Part shown: one piece after another, positions 46,031 to 57,075 of the stretch | Numbering within the stretch: position 1 is the stretch's first letter | Layout of the letters: every line of letters starts with the position of its first letter | Origin: Diphasiastrum complanatum | Lineage: Eukaryota > Streptophyta > Lycopodiopsida > Lycopodiales > Lycopodiaceae | Direction: 5' to 3' | DNA: 64,000 bases | Assembly (NCBI GenBank): GCA_029204225.1 | Contig: CM055100.1 | Coordinates: forward strand, 50,451,083-50,515,082 | Made by a program: the position numbers and the translations under genes | The notes under the pieces: generated by a model | Databases searched by the model: none | The model's input: only the letters and a program-made list of their open reading frames with translations | What the model was told of the DNA's origin: nothing

Positions 46031-47120
46031 TCATCGTCCCGTGGCTTCGTTACGTGAGCACCTGCTTGCCGTGTCCCATAATTGGTTCACCTTGTCCAAG
46101 ACTTGTTGTAGGGCCTTCGTTGTTTCTTCAAGCTGCTTCTGGGACTCCAGGATGATCTTCTCTTGTTTCGCCACAATGTTTTCAAAATTCTTTTTATCGG
46201 CCTCTCGCTCTTGGATCAGCCTTATGTATTTCTCCATCCGGATGGCTGAGGCCTGTGGGGCCTGGATTTGAATGTCCTCGGGATTGACTGGAGGAGCATT
46301 GACTATCATTGCACCCGATGATCCGTCTCGTACTTGGTCGATTTGGACCATTCGGTGCTTCAGTTGCTGCTGGACCTCTTCCAAGGTGGTTTTCCAGCCC
46401 GGCCATCATGGATCTGCTTTCTACTGCCTCTTTTTCTTTTTCTTTGGCCATCCTTTGATATCGCGCAATCTCTTGGTCTTGATGTTGGACCTTGCTCCTA
46501 GAACTTGATGTTGGCTCACCAACCAATGCACGTGGTAGCTCGTTTCGGATAGGCCAATCATTGAGCTTTTGGCTGTTTCAGTGGGCTTTTCAGGGTTAGA
46601 GAGGGTTGGGTACTGATTTGGGGTGTGGGATGGTGAGGCTAAACCAAAAAATAGGCGTGGTGTTAGAACTGAAGATGGAGGTGGAGGTGGAGGTGGAGGT
46701 GGGGGTGTCTGGCTTCTTCCTGGCTGCTTTCCCTTTTCTGGTTCGTCGTTGCTTATCTCCATCAGGTCCGCACCATCAAAATATTGAGATGTGTCCAATA
46801 TGTGGACTTGTTGGGCCTGTGATTGTTGATTTTGTGACTGTTGGACTGCTCCCGTGTCTTGGGGACTGGATATCCCCACTCCTCCCCCCCAAAACTTGTG
46901 CCAGTGGTGATGTTGGTGGCGTTGGCGTTGTAATCAGTGTGGGTGGGGTGGTTGTCTCATCTGGCTGACTTGGGACTTGAGGTACTGTCGTGTTAGGTGT
47001 CAGTGTGGATGTAGTTGCTCCATCACCCTCGTCGATGACATGTGAGGGTGACAAGTGTTGTTGTGATGTTGTGGACGAGCTGCCACCATGTGACGTGGAA
47101 CCATGTGAAACTGATCCCAC
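46031..47120 (-). pseudogene. Accessory ORF B of large Gypsy (Pro/Ser-rich then coiled-coil), frameshifted
   Basis: The protein is spread over two frames. The first part (47120 to about 46890) is Ser/Thr/Pro-rich. A frame change at the C7 run 46884-46890 leads to QVHILDTSQYFDGADLMEIS and a polyproline run. Further shifts near 46530 and 46390 lead into a coiled-coil segment (QHQDQEIARYQRMAKEKEKE; later RLIQEREADKKNFENIVAKQ). The layout (acidic D-rich motif, Pro-rich part, coiled coil, then VNPEDIQ) parallels the accessory ORF copies at 2900-3956 and 22375-24081 (SPEEINYLF there). The function is unknown; coiled coils suggest a multimeric structural role. Confidence 0.6.
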
Positions 47121-48071
47121 TTATGATGTGCTCCTAGCTTGAAGCTTCTCTTGTCTTTGTTGTTGCCGTGTACCTGGCAACTGAGCCCTTGAGGTATCTG
47201 CATGTTGAGCTCCGGAGGCTGCAACTGCTTGTGGATTCTGGGGTGGGCTTCTTGGCTTGTGAACCAGAGGGAGGATACTGGTATTGACTCGTTTGGCCTG
47301 GGACCCTGATGGTGAAGTTGTCCTTGCACGCTTGGGCTTCTTGTGTTCAATGGGAATATCCCATGCCTTGTCCGCAAGCTGCAGTTGTTGCTGGAGCTTT
47401 GGCCTGTTTTGTACTTGATACAGAGTGATATCTATCATCAGATATCCTAATATCGTGATAGGCTGCTTGTGCTTAATGCACTCATGAAGACAATTCGAAG
47501 CAAATTGTGCCCAATCATAGAGGTTCTGGGCATGCAGTCGTGAATCTGCCATCATGTGAAATAGGGACATGGGTACCCTCAGCACTTTCATTCGAGGCTT
47601 TTGTGTGCATCTGGTGAGATATGCACATGTTGCTTGAAGTTGTTTGTCGTTGATTGCTTCCAGCCTGTACCCATCCTTGTTCTTCCACTTGGTCACAGAG
47701 GGATCAATATATTTGAAATATGTCATTTGCTCTATCTTCTGGAGTGTCCTTGTGACAGTGTTTGGCCCTCGTGGGAAACCATAAGGTTGCAAGTCAGCTG
47801 CCGCAAAGGATACATTATAGACATAATTCTTGATAGGGCGAACTATGATCTGACATGATCTTGCTGTGGTATGACAATTGGCATGTGCCATGTGTACCAG
47901 ATAGGGACTTTGATAACCTATCAAGACAGGGATCTGAAATTCGATTTCCTTGAAAAAGAACTCCGCCTGCTGGTACCAGGTCTGCATCTCTGTAAGGTCA
48001 AGCTTGCACACCTGGATGTCGAGCTTGCTTGCTTCGAGATCATCTAAACTGGAGTTGGAGTTGGACGACAT
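47121..48071 (-). CDS. Accessory ORF A of large Gypsy, about 316 aa
   Basis: I choose ATG at 48071 (MSSNSNSSLDDLEASKLDIQ) because upstream codons in the open frame are translations of the 51-bp repeat array. The core includes WYQQAEFFFKEIEFQIPVLI, ADLQPYGFPRGPNTVTRTLQ, MTYFKYIDPSVTKWKNKDGY and a helical part (MSLFHMMADSRLHAQNLYDW). The last 90 residues are basic and Gln/Pro-rich (KKPKRARTTSPSGSQAKR, like a nuclear signal). It is uninterrupted, unlike the other genes of the element. In position and general shape it resembles the putative plant transposon protein type of extra ORF in large plant Gypsy elements, but I cannot confirm homology. Confidence 0.65.
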   Translation of the reverse strand: MSSNSNSSLDDLEASKLDIQVCKLDLTEMQTWYQQAEFFFKEIEFQIPVLIGYQSPYLVHMAHANCHTTARSCQIIVRPIKNYVYNVSFAAADLQPYGFPRGPNTVTRTLQKIEQMTYFKYIDPSVTKWKNKDGYRLEAINDKQLQATCAYLTRCTQKPRMKVLRVPMSLFHMMADSRLHAQNLYDWAQFASNCLHECIKHKQPITILGYLMIDITLYQVQNRPKLQQQLQLADKAWDIPIEHKKPKRARTTSPSGSQAKRVNTSILPLVHKPRSPPQNPQAVAASGAQHADTSRAQLPGTRQQQRQEKLQARSTS

Positions 48072-48107
48072 GGTTGAAAAATGGAAGAAGGAGGGTTCTG
48101 GAAAAAC

Positions 48108-48380
48108 TGCTTCAGTTGAGATGGGAAAGGTTGGGCTCCGGTTGAGATCTGATGGAGTGGCTTTGGTTGAGATGGGAAAGGTTGGGCTCCAGTTGAGATT
48201 TGATGGAGTGGCTTCGGTTGAGATGGGAAAGGTTGGGCCCCGATTGAGATCTGATGGAGTGGCTTCGGTTGAGATGGGAAAGGTTGGGCTCCAGTTGAGA
48301 TCTGATGCAGTGGCTTCGGTTGAGATGGGAAAGGTTGGGCTCCGGTTGAGATCTGATGGAGTGGCTTCGGTTGAGATGGA
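48108..48380. repeat. 51-bp tandem repeat array, five copies
   Basis: The unit GGCTTCGGTTGAGATGGGAA... with GGCTCCGGTTGAGATCTGATGG repeats five times with few changes, then a partial sixth. Its length is a multiple of three, so it reads through as 17-residue repeats (TEATPSDLNRSPTFPIS) on the reverse strand, directly before ORF A. The core CCGGTTGAGATCTGA is the same as in the arrays at 48980-49340 and 56130-56760. Confidence 0.93.
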
Positions 48381-48979
48381 AAGTGGCGGTGCAGAATGGT
48401 TCGAAAAGTGTGGGGGAAGGGATGTATGAACGGGTTTGGAAAGGGAGTTATGTGTTGGGTAGAGCGGTGTGGGTGATGAAGTAAAGGTGGGTGAACAGAG
48501 TGAGGTCGAGTGAAGAAGATGGCGAGTGGAATAGGAGGAAGTGGAGGTGTTTGATAATGTTTTTAATGTTATGGATGTGTATCTGTCAGGGATGAAGCAG
48601 GTTGAAGGTGTATGGTTTTTGATTGTGATCGTAGGATGCTCAATAGTGTGACAGGAGCGTGATAAGTGCTCGTGTGACACTACCCCTCAGCATGCGAAAC
48701 TTGAGATGTAAGGTATTCTGCCAGCGACGTTTGTGTTGAAGGTTTCGGTGATGGCGCTCGATGGTGAGATGGTGTGAAGATGATGACGAACGGATTGAAT
48801 AGTCGAGCGCCAGGATCGGTGTCAAGAGCAGAAAGATCGCCGTAGATCGTTGCCAGAAAACGCTTTAGCTTCGCACTTCGCTGAGGTGCGAATGGCTTCG
48901 GTGAGAGGGCATTTATTGCCGCTGTCATTTGGTTGCAAGGGAGATGGGACGTGCTGGTTCATAAAATTTGAATGTATGT
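48381..48979. other. Spacer between repeat arrays
   Basis: No gene motif. The reverse-strand open frame that runs through the 51-bp array begins in this spacer, but its codons look random. Confidence 0.5.
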
Positions 48980-49340
48980 CCTCCAGTCGAGATTTGAAAT
49001 GACTGCTCCGATTGAGATCTCACAGAACTGCTCCGGTCAAGATTCGAAAGAAAGCTCCAGTCGAGATCTGAAGAAACTGCTTCGGTCGAGATATGAAGGA
49101 AGGCTCCAGTCGAGATTTGAAGGGATTGCTTCGGTCGAGATCTGAAGGAACTGCTTCGGTCAAGATCTGAAGGAAGGCTCCGGTCGAGAGCTGACGAACC
49201 GCTTTGATCGAGATCTGAAGGAAGGCTTCGGTCGAGATCTGAAGGAAGGCTCCGGTCGAGATCTAAAGGGACTGCTTCGGTCGAGTTCCGAAGGAAGGCT
49301 CCGGTCGAGATCTGACAGAGGCACTTCGGTTGAGATTTGA
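48980..49340. repeat. CGGTCGAGATCTGA-type repeat array downstream of pol
   Basis: About 15 imperfect copies of a ~24-bp unit, alternating AAGGCTCCGGTCGAGATCTG and GAACTGCTTCGGTCGAGATC. It is on the 3' side of integrase. Translation gives Leu-Asp-Arg-Ser repeats, probably non-functional. Confidence 0.93.
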
Positions 49341-49731
49341 GAAAAATCTCATGATGCATAAATGGATCTATTTGATGCAATTGAAGAACTCCAAGGAAAA
49401 TAGGACTGTAGCTCAGAGTAGAAGTTCTTATAAAAGAGGTGTATCTCCAGGAATGTTGGTTACCCTGAGATACCAGTGATACAGAGATGAGGTGGCCGAA
49501 GTGTGAGAATGATTTCCTAAGATGTAGCCTATCAGTTGTCGATCTAGAACACCCATGACCCATGAGTATGAACAGAAGAAAAAAAAGAAAAAAATGCATA
49601 GAATGTACATAAGTAATGATATGAAGTATAAACAAGGAACGAGGTGAACAATAGGCAAGATGTACAAGGAATAAAATAATATTAAAAACTTTTTTTATTT
49701 TATTTTTTATTTTTTTTCAAGGAAAAAGGTT
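49341..49731. other. Non-coding stretch after integrase
   Basis: AT-rich with T runs at 49690-49720. No motif on either strand. Confidence 0.5.
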
Positions 49732-51177
49732 CTAAATTGGGTCAACAAAGAACAACTCTTCGTAGTACCGCCGTAGACGACCACCGTTTACCACAATGTC
49801 TAGGAGTGTCCCGTCAAGTGTTTGTAACTGAACTGCACCATTAGGAAATATTTTGTTAATAACGTATGGCCCTTCACTTCGGAACTTCAACTTGCTGGGG
49901 TGCTTCTTTGATGTATAAAGAAGTACCTGGTCACCTAAATGTAGATCTTTATTGTGCAGGTGACGGTCATGCTAGGCTTTTTGGTGTTGTTTGTTAACTA
50001 GTTGTGCGTGATAAGATATTAGTTTGGTCTCGCATAACTGGGCTAACATAAATAGCCTGGTTTTGGCTTGTTGTTTGATTGAAGCATTTTCACAGAGATC
50101 TGTTGCAAAAGCCTCCGTAACTCTTACCGAAGGTACTAAGAATTCTATGGGCATTATCGCTTCTTGACCGTATACTAAGTGGAAAGGGGTTACCCACCTA
50201 GTGGCTTTCTTCGGGGTGGTGCGGTAAGCCCAGATAGCTGAGAAAAGTTTTATTTCCCAATCAGAGCGACTGGTTTCAACTGTCTTGGTTAGAATTTTAC
50301 AGATCATCTTGTTAGTTGATTCAACCTGGCCATTACACCTAGGATAGTACAGTGTACTTTTTTTGTGAACGACAAGGTAATGGCGTAGGAGATTATTAAT
50401 GATAGCATCTAAAAAATGCGTGCCACGATCACTAACAAGCTCAATGGGACAACCAAACCGGGTAATAATGTTTTCGTAAAGAAAACGTACAACTATTTTT
50501 GCATTGGCGTCCTTCGTTGCTCGGGCCTCTACCCACTTAGTGGCGTAATCTGTGGCTATGAGGATGTATCGAGCTTGGGTATGTTTCGCTGCTGGACTGA
50601 TGGGTCCAACAAAGTCAATCCCCCACTTATGGAAGGCTTCGCCTTCTATAATGGGAGTCAATGGTGTAAAGTCTGCTTTGGTATTTTTCTTTGCTCTTTG
50701 ACAGACATCACATGCTTTAATGACAACAAACGTGTCTTTAAACAAAGATGGCCACCACAATCCTGCTCGAAGGATAATCCTCGCTGTGGCTTCAGTAGAA
50801 AAGTGGCCACCTCCGATGCCCTCATGAGCCTGGGATATTATCGGTCGTATCTCAGATTCATAGGCACATCGTCGAATAATGCCGTCAACGCCCCTTTTGT
50901 AAAGTTGTCCCGCAATTAACTGAAAGGGCGCTGCTTTTATTAAAATTTTTATTTTTTTCGTTGTACTCAGACCTTCTTTTAGTCGGCCTGTTGTGAGGAA
51001 CTGAGTGATCTCCTCAGCCCATAGGGGTGTGGCATCAATCTGAAAACGGCATGCATCAGGAAGATCATCGTTGACTGGTGCAGTTGCTTTTTCAGCACTT
51101 GGTAGTCTAGAAAGGTGATCCACCATGAAATGTTGGGACCCTTTCCGAACGACTATACGAAAATTAAATTCCTCCAA
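49732..51177 (-). pseudogene. Gypsy integrase with GPY-type C-terminus
   Basis: Open from 51177 to 49972, then one TAG (a likely Trp codon), then open to 49732. Counting from 51177: zinc-binding H118, H125, C156 and C159; catalytic Asp188 (GIDFVGP), Asp250 (VSDRGTHF) and Glu286 (NGQVEST), a DD35E spacing. AYRTTPKKATRWVTPFHLVY follows. After the stop comes WHDRHLHNKDLHLGDQV-like sequence (first codon lost) and the GPY motif KFRSEGPYVINKIFPNG. The first 25 residues are the end of RNase H (FMVDHLSRL). No chromodomain is present. Apart from the stop it looks well preserved, the best conserved part of pol. Confidence 0.93.
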
Positions 51178-51777
51178 AATTAGTAGCCATCGAGCTATTC
51201 GTCCCGTCTTACAGGACTTATTAACGATATATAGGAGTGCTTAATGGTCTGTGTAGAAAGCAAAGGTCTGGCCTAATAAATAATGTCGTAGTTGTTGTAC
51301 CGCATAGACCATTGCCAATGCTTCCCTCTAGGTAGTGGTATAGTTTACTTCAGCAGGCACCAGTTGCCTGCTTAAGAAACGTATGGGAAAGTCCTTGCCA
51401 TACTCGCCTGGTTGTGCAAGAAGACCCCCAATGGCATACTTACTTGCGTCAGTATGCACATGGAATTCTTTCGTATAATCTAGCGAGCGGAGTATGGGAG
51501 CTGTTGTGAGTGCTGTCTTCAACTCCTCAAAGGCCTTAATTTGTTCTTCGATCCAGCGAGGATCTACCACAACTAAATAAACGAGACGTGCCTTGCCGAC
51601 ATAGTCGATTATAAAGATGCGATAGTAGTTGGGATACCGAGGAAGACATATACTTCCTTCACTGTTGCAGGTAGGGGCATGTCCAAGATAACCTTGATTT
51701 TTGACGGGTCGGTAGAAATATCGTCCTTTGATATTATATGCCCGAGTACAACCCCGTGGGTGACCCATATTTGGCAT
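51178..51777 (-). pseudogene. Gypsy RNase H domain, two stops
   Basis: In the frame of integrase: AFEELKTALTTAPILRSLDY, HTDASKYAIGGLLAQ (first catalytic Asp) and IRFLSRQLVPAEVNYTTT, then a TAG, QQLRHYLLGQTFAFYTDH, a TAA, and ALLYIVNK. The frame differs from RT, so a frameshift lies between about 51609 and 51777. Each stop is one substitution from a sense codon expected in the family. Confidence 0.88.
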
Positions 51778-52403
51778 TTATCAAGGTTTAGTGAGATGCC
51801 GAACCTACGACAGCGAATGAAGATTTTCTCCAAGGCGTCTAGGTGCGTAGCAGCGGAAGAATGTACACCTAGATCGTCGAGATAAATCTTCATGACCCGA
51901 TGTAACAGATCTTGAAAGGTCAGTTGCATGACCCGTTGGAATGTTGAGGGGGCATTAAATAAGCCAAAAGGCATAACGTTATAAGCGTAAACGCCGCTCT
52001 CTGTGGCAAAAGCCGTTTTATATTTATCTTTAGGGGCTATTTGAACAAGGAAATAGTCACTGAACCCATCCAAGAAGCTGAAAGCTTCAGCTCTTGCCAT
52101 TTCCTCTAATATTTGGGTTGTTAGGGGCAAGGGAAAATGGTCTTTCTTCATAACCGCATTAAGGTTCTTGAGGTCAACACATATATGAAGCTTGCCATTT
52201 TTCTTGGGTACAACCACAATGGGTGATACCCAATCAGTATGTTGGACTTCATAAATGAAGCCAGCATCCAGCAATTTCTTAATATCTTCGTCGATCCTCT
52301 CACGATAGACTGGGTTACTGCGGTAAGGTTTAGCCCTAACGGGCTTAGCATTGTCTTGTAGAGGAATCCGATGTACTACTATTTCAGGGGGGATTCCTTT
52401 CAT
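51609..52403 (-). pseudogene. Gypsy reverse transcriptase domain
   Basis: 265 codons uninterrupted. Counting from 52403: VSPIVVVPKKNGKLHICVDL, motif A FLDGFSDYF with Asp112, AYNVMPFGLFNAPSTFQRVM, catalytic YLDD at 174-177, and VVLGHIISKDDISTDPSKI. The domain is complete through the thumb start, then shifts frame near 51620-51770. The upstream context runs on from the protease linker across a TAA at 52446. Confidence 0.93.
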
Positions 52404-52445
52404 CTCGGTATAATTCCATGCAAATACATCCTTGTATTTGCGTAA

Positions 52446-53870
52446 TTAAGTCTCTAGATCAGACAGTTGGGTTGATGACAAATGTGCACCAACATGAACT
52501 ATTCGATCTATGTCCTCGACAGGATCTTTAAGGTTTAGTGGAATTGTCATAGCGGGTCCTTCAAAGGAATTGGAACTTGGTGTAGGTTCCCGATGTGGCT
52601 GCGGTAACTGGATAACAACGTCATCCAGTGTAAAGTCTTTGAACTTCTGTGGAAGATCGAAAGGTGGGTCCACAAAATGTTCTGGAACTTTAGGAATCAT
52701 TTGAGGTGATTCTTTATCAGACGTGGAAGCTTTGTCAGAGTGTTTGTTGTCTGTCCCCTCTGACAAGGGCTTGATTGGCTGTTTAAGCTTCGCACGCATC
52801 TATTTTTGTCGCTCGGTTAATTTTGTAGCAATAATGGTATTTTTTTGTAACCGAGGGTTTTGTGGGTTTTGAATGGGTGGTGTTGTGGCCTCACTTACCA
52901 TATCATCGTCAAATGTATCCCAGACTTCATCGGGATACACGTCCCAAGTATATACTTTGGTTTTGGGCCTATATGCTTGTGTGTTTGGTACTTTGGATGT
53001 TAGTTAGACATGAGCCAACGGTCCTGGTGACTTGATCTCCTTAGGAATGGCTTTGGACGGATAACGTTAAGCATCTAGATAGAGGAGTACACGATCATCC
53101 GTCATTTCGACAGCATCCATGGAAATAATACCTTCTTTCGAAACATGGGTAGTAGAGACACTAGGTTCTCCTGGGCACCAAGCTATAGGAATGGGATCTA
53201 TCATCATGAGGGGAATGATGGGTGTGTCAATGTCCATAGAAGATGGAAGAATATCCACATCTTCTGCAGCCGTTTCGATATGACATCGATTGGAATCCGC
53301 ACAGTCCACGGTAGCTAGTGCATGACCCCAATTGATTATGTCTGTGGTTCGTGTATAGTGTCCTTTTGGTTGGATTGGGACACTATTTGATTCGTCATAT
53401 GTTGTAGATGACCAATCATCATATACCTTGGCGGGCTTGACATGGCCATTTGAGTCAACCGTGACTCGTTTATCGTGGTTGCCAAAGGTAATTTTGCTGT
53501 TCTTCCAGTCTTGGACAACACCTGCCATCTGGAGCCAGGGTGTACCAAGAAGGAGTTTATACGTATTGGCATCTTCTGGTAAGTCTAAGATGACACAATC
53601 GATGATAAACTTGACACCTGCTATTCGAACTTTTATATTTGATAAATGACCAGCAGAGTCGGTAACTCGTTGATCAGCCATACGAAGTTTATATCGTGGC
53701 TAATCGAGGGTATTGAAGCCCCATGACTTTGCCAATGACAAAGCCATTATATTGACGCCTGATTCGCTATCGAGGATAGCGGATACTGCGGGGTAATCTT
53801 TATAGGACAAGGATAGTGTGATGCTATTCCCCTTAGCAACACCTATATTCATCAGATTCATAGAAATCTA
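52446..53870 (-). pseudogene. Gypsy aspartic protease and linker to RT
   Basis: The protease active-site region reads AILDSESGVNIMALSLAKSWG near 53740-53790, with DSES in place of the usual D-S/T-G. A TAG follows near 53700, then an open stretch (53067-53681) with FIIDCVILDLPEDANTYKLL and LGTPWLQMAG, typical of the protease C-terminus. The linker carries more stops (53067, about 53005, 52800, 52446), all in the same frame as RT, so this part decayed by point mutation without frameshifts. It is the homologue of the remnant at 3955-4412. Confidence 0.85.
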
Positions 53871-55802
53871 AGGAATTTCAGGAATCGCTTTTGGATTTCG
53901 CTGTTCATCAGGAATAGGAGGCAGCTGAAAACTACAATGGATATAACATTGAAGTCCAGTGAAGGATTTGATAGCACTATGGAATGGCATGGTGAGTTGA
54001 GCTTGCAGGAGGTCAGAAAATACTTCAAGTCCCTGGAGGAATTGCTCTTTTTCGGGGATATGAGCTGATAACGGACTGTTCGTATGTTTTTCCTCTTGCA
54101 AAAATTCATCTCAAAATTCGTTGTATTGTCTTTGTTCCACTTTTGGGTCTGGGTAATCTTTTGGTGCTGTGGAGGCCGTCAAATGGCTTCCATGTGGGTC
54201 AACTGATTGTCCATGGTTTTGCTGTTGTTCTTGTTGTTGGCGTTGTGCTCTAGTAAAAACTCTGGTTCGGATGTGATATGACGTGCTGGAAGGATCCTGT
54301 TAGGTTGTTTAGGACAGTCTTTGAAGCTGTGTTTGCGAACACAGTCGGGACATTCTGCATGGTATTGGTTTTTAACTTTATAGTCAGCCATGTAATGTCT
54401 TGTTTTGCCATAGATAAAGCAACGGTTGCTCATGGGTCCGATGGCGATAGCGTAACTATCTTGGATGGCTAGCTGAGTTAGGTTTTCTTGTGGTGTGGAA
54501 TACTCAGCTTGTTTGCACAAGCATGAGTTGTCGGTTTGATACTGGTGATTTCTAGATGATGGAATTGATGTATCATGATGATATGATTGATTGTAGGAGT
54601 TTTCTACCAGGTGTGTGTGTGCAGACTCTCAAGGATGTCTATTTTTTTGTGCTCCTAGATCCTGTTGTCCTCGTGGTGGTGGTCCTAAGAGTGCCAGCTG
54701 TTGTTGAGGTTGATGTCTAGGTTGTCTGGGCAACTCTTGTATATGGATCTGGTTGTTTCATGGTGGATAGGACGTGTGTTGTTGCTGTGAAACAAATGGT
54801 TGTCGAGGAGGTTGATAATGTCCTCCTGACTAGTTGTGAGGTTGATTCCTCGGGTTATAATAGCAATAAAGGGAGGTATGCCCCATAAAGTCACATATTT
54901 CACATTTGATCAAGGAGGTATCTGGGACCGGTATGAAGGGCACTCATTGCCAGTGTGTGTACCTCGGCAGTGAGGGCACCACATGTTCTCTCGTCTATGA
55001 TGGATTTGGCCAGTGGGTAACGGACCTGACATTGAACTTTGGATAGACTTAAGAGTGTTTTGAAACTCTTTTGTGAGTTTCTCCATCTATTGTTGGTGTT
55101 GCTGATTAAGCAACTCCATCTGTGTTTTCCATAATTGTTCTCGTGTGTCATCGTTTGGTCGAGCTTCTTGGACAGCACGATGTGCTCTCCGTTCTCGTGG
55201 TTCCTCAACATCTGAGCCCTCGTCTTCTTCTCGAATGGCATCAAACATGGCTTGTTTCAATGACGTATATTCATCATTGGAACGAAGTTCATGTCTGATC
55301 CATCGGGGAAGTCCAACAAGGAACCAAATGATGAGCATGGACTCGGTAGGTTGCTCTTGTATAATCGTTTAAATCGTTCGATATAGTCACGTACTTTTTC
55401 ATCTTTTGTCATTTTGATATTACTTAGTTTGACAAAAGGACTTTCTATCAAGCGAAAAGTCTTGAACCATTTGATAAACGCCTCTTTCAAGAGTAACCAA
55501 TCATGTTTATCTTCACGATCAAGGTTAAAATACCACTCTCGTGCACGATTGATCATGGTCATCGAGAAGAGTTGTACCATGACCTTTGGTGCTGTCTCGC
55601 CGTAGATGCCACAGGCGTTCTCAAAGACTTGGAGAAATTGCTGAGGATCAGTGTTACCATCGTACTTAGCTAAGTCTAGCTTTGGGGTCCTTTTTTCAGT
55701 ACGTGGAACATTATTTGAAAAAGCTCCGTTTAAGTGAGCTCGTGCATGGGATGATTTGGCAACATGGAATTGTGGTCGTTCGTATGGAGCGTAGGTTCCC
55801 AT
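53871..55802 (-). pseudogene. Gypsy gag with zinc knuckles, frameshifted
   Basis: Starts at ATG 55802. The capsid homology KRTPKLDLAKYDGNTDPQQF, MINRAREWYFNLDR and EKVRDYIERFKRLY is the Retrotrans_gag pattern. It shifts frame near 55330 into LVGLPRWIRHELRSN. Four knuckle-like motifs follow: CPHCRGTHTGNEC (55010-54970, CX2CX3HX4C), CEICDFMGHTSLYC (54905-54860, canonical), a degraded CFIYGKTRHYMADY, and CPDCVRKHSFKDC (CX2CX3HX4C). Alternating spacing types are unusual. Further frameshifts occur between 55087 and 54179. The final part (53868-54101) links to protease. Confidence 0.88.
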
Positions 55803-56129
55803 CTGTCGAATGGGTTTGTGAATGGCTCTTGGACTTGGGATTTCATCCTGGAATACCTGTTAAATCGAGCCTATTTGGTAGATGGGGAGACCATCTCTGG
55901 TGGATAGTCCTCTGTAGTATTCGGATCGTTAGGGCGATCCATGACAGCTCGTAGAGTGTCATAGGATGGTGGAAATAAGCTCGTGCACTCTGGTTACGGT
56001 GGATATGGTTGTCGGAATGCGGGTATTGTGGTTTGTTACGGGTTGATTTCGGTTTGGGATGGTCGATGGAGGTCGTTGAAGGCCGTGAATCGTAATATTG
56101 CGGTCTACTGCGGTTTGTGACAATCAAGG
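55803..56129. other. Leader of large Gypsy, 3' part
   Basis: Non-coding stretch between gag start and the repeat array. Short open frames without motifs. Confidence 0.55.
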
Positions 56130-56760
56130 ACGGATGTGCATCGGTTGGAACTTGAGTGAAGCTCCGGCTCTGGTTGAAATTTGACAGGGGTCCGGCTCCG
56201 GTTGAGATTGGAAGTAGGCCGTTGGTTGAGAGGGGACTGTGTCCTCCGATTGAGATTCAAGAGCAGTGTTCCGGTTGAGATTTGAGTAGAGTGATCCGGT
56301 TGAGATTTGAGAAGAGTGCTCCGGTCGACATCTGAACAGAGTGCTCTGGTCAAGATTTGAGGAGAGTTCTTTGGTTGAGATCTGAGCAAAATGCTTTGGT
56401 CGAGAGCTGATAGAAGTGCTTCGGTCGAGATCTGAACAGAGTGCTTCAGTCGAGATTGGACTAAACACTCCGGTTGAGATGTGATGGCAGTGCTCCGGTC
56501 GAGTTTTTTTTACTGAGCACTCCGGTTGAGATTCGAGCAAAATGCTCCGGTTGAGAATTGATGGCAGTGCTCTGGTCGAGTTTTTTACTGAGCACTCCAG
56601 TTGAGATGCGAGCGAAATGCTCCGGTCGAGAATTGATGGCAGTGCTCCGGTCGAGTTTTTTTTTTTTTCTTTTGAGCACTCCGGTTGAGTTTTGGACTGA
56701 AGGGTCTAGTTGAGATATGGCGGTTTCCTTCGGTCGAGATGTCAAAGAGATGTTCGTTCT
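56130..56760. repeat. Leader repeat array with the CTCCGGTYGAGATYTGA core
   Basis: Some 20 imperfect units of about 24-27 bp based on GTGCTCCGGTCGAGATCTGA. At 56467-56690 there is a higher-order repeat of roughly 75-85 bp, with GAATTGATGGCAGTGCTC and a following T run that differs in length between copies (56504-56512, 56580-56585, 56657-56669). The array lies between the primer site and gag. Confidence 0.93.
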
Positions 56761-57060
56761 AAATGTTGAGTTATGACTCCGTTTGAGTGTTGAACGATTA
56801 GCGGTAGTTGAGGTGTAACTCAGGATATGTTAGGATCATGAAGTTGTGGTTCGGTCGAGAGGTATGAGGTAGTGGTCCAACTCCGGTTGAGATTGTGGAG
56901 CTCTTCGTGGTGAGGATCGTAAGACTCTGGTTGAGAAACGAGCAGGACTTCAGTCCAGACCGAAGGGATGAGCTCAACAATGAATGTGTAGGATCTCTCA
57001 GACGATGGTGTCACAACACAGGAGATTGAGATATGGCTTGGTTGAGCGTGTGTGTAGCTG
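56761..57060. other. Leader of large Gypsy, 5' part
   Basis: Non-coding, with scattered single copies of the GGTTGAGA core. No gene. Confidence 0.6.
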
Positions 57061-57073
57061 TGGAACGGCGCCA
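57061..57073 (-). promoter_or_regulatory. Primer binding site of large Gypsy
   Basis: The reverse strand reads TGGCGCCGTTCCA two bases after the 5' LTR end. It belongs to the same TGGCxCCGTT class as the site at 7323. Confidence 0.85.
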
Positions 57074-57075
57074 AA

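Noticed and set aside
48072-48680. N-terminal extension of ORF A up to 48680
   Set aside because: The extension is the 51-bp repeat array translated (its unit is a multiple of three) plus motif-free sequence. The ATG at 48071 is a better start.
48925-49635. 236-codon reverse-strand ORF after integrase
   Set aside because: Most of it is the repeat array read as Leu-Asp-Arg-Ser repeats; the first part is Phe-rich sequence from a low-complexity stretch. No conserved domain.
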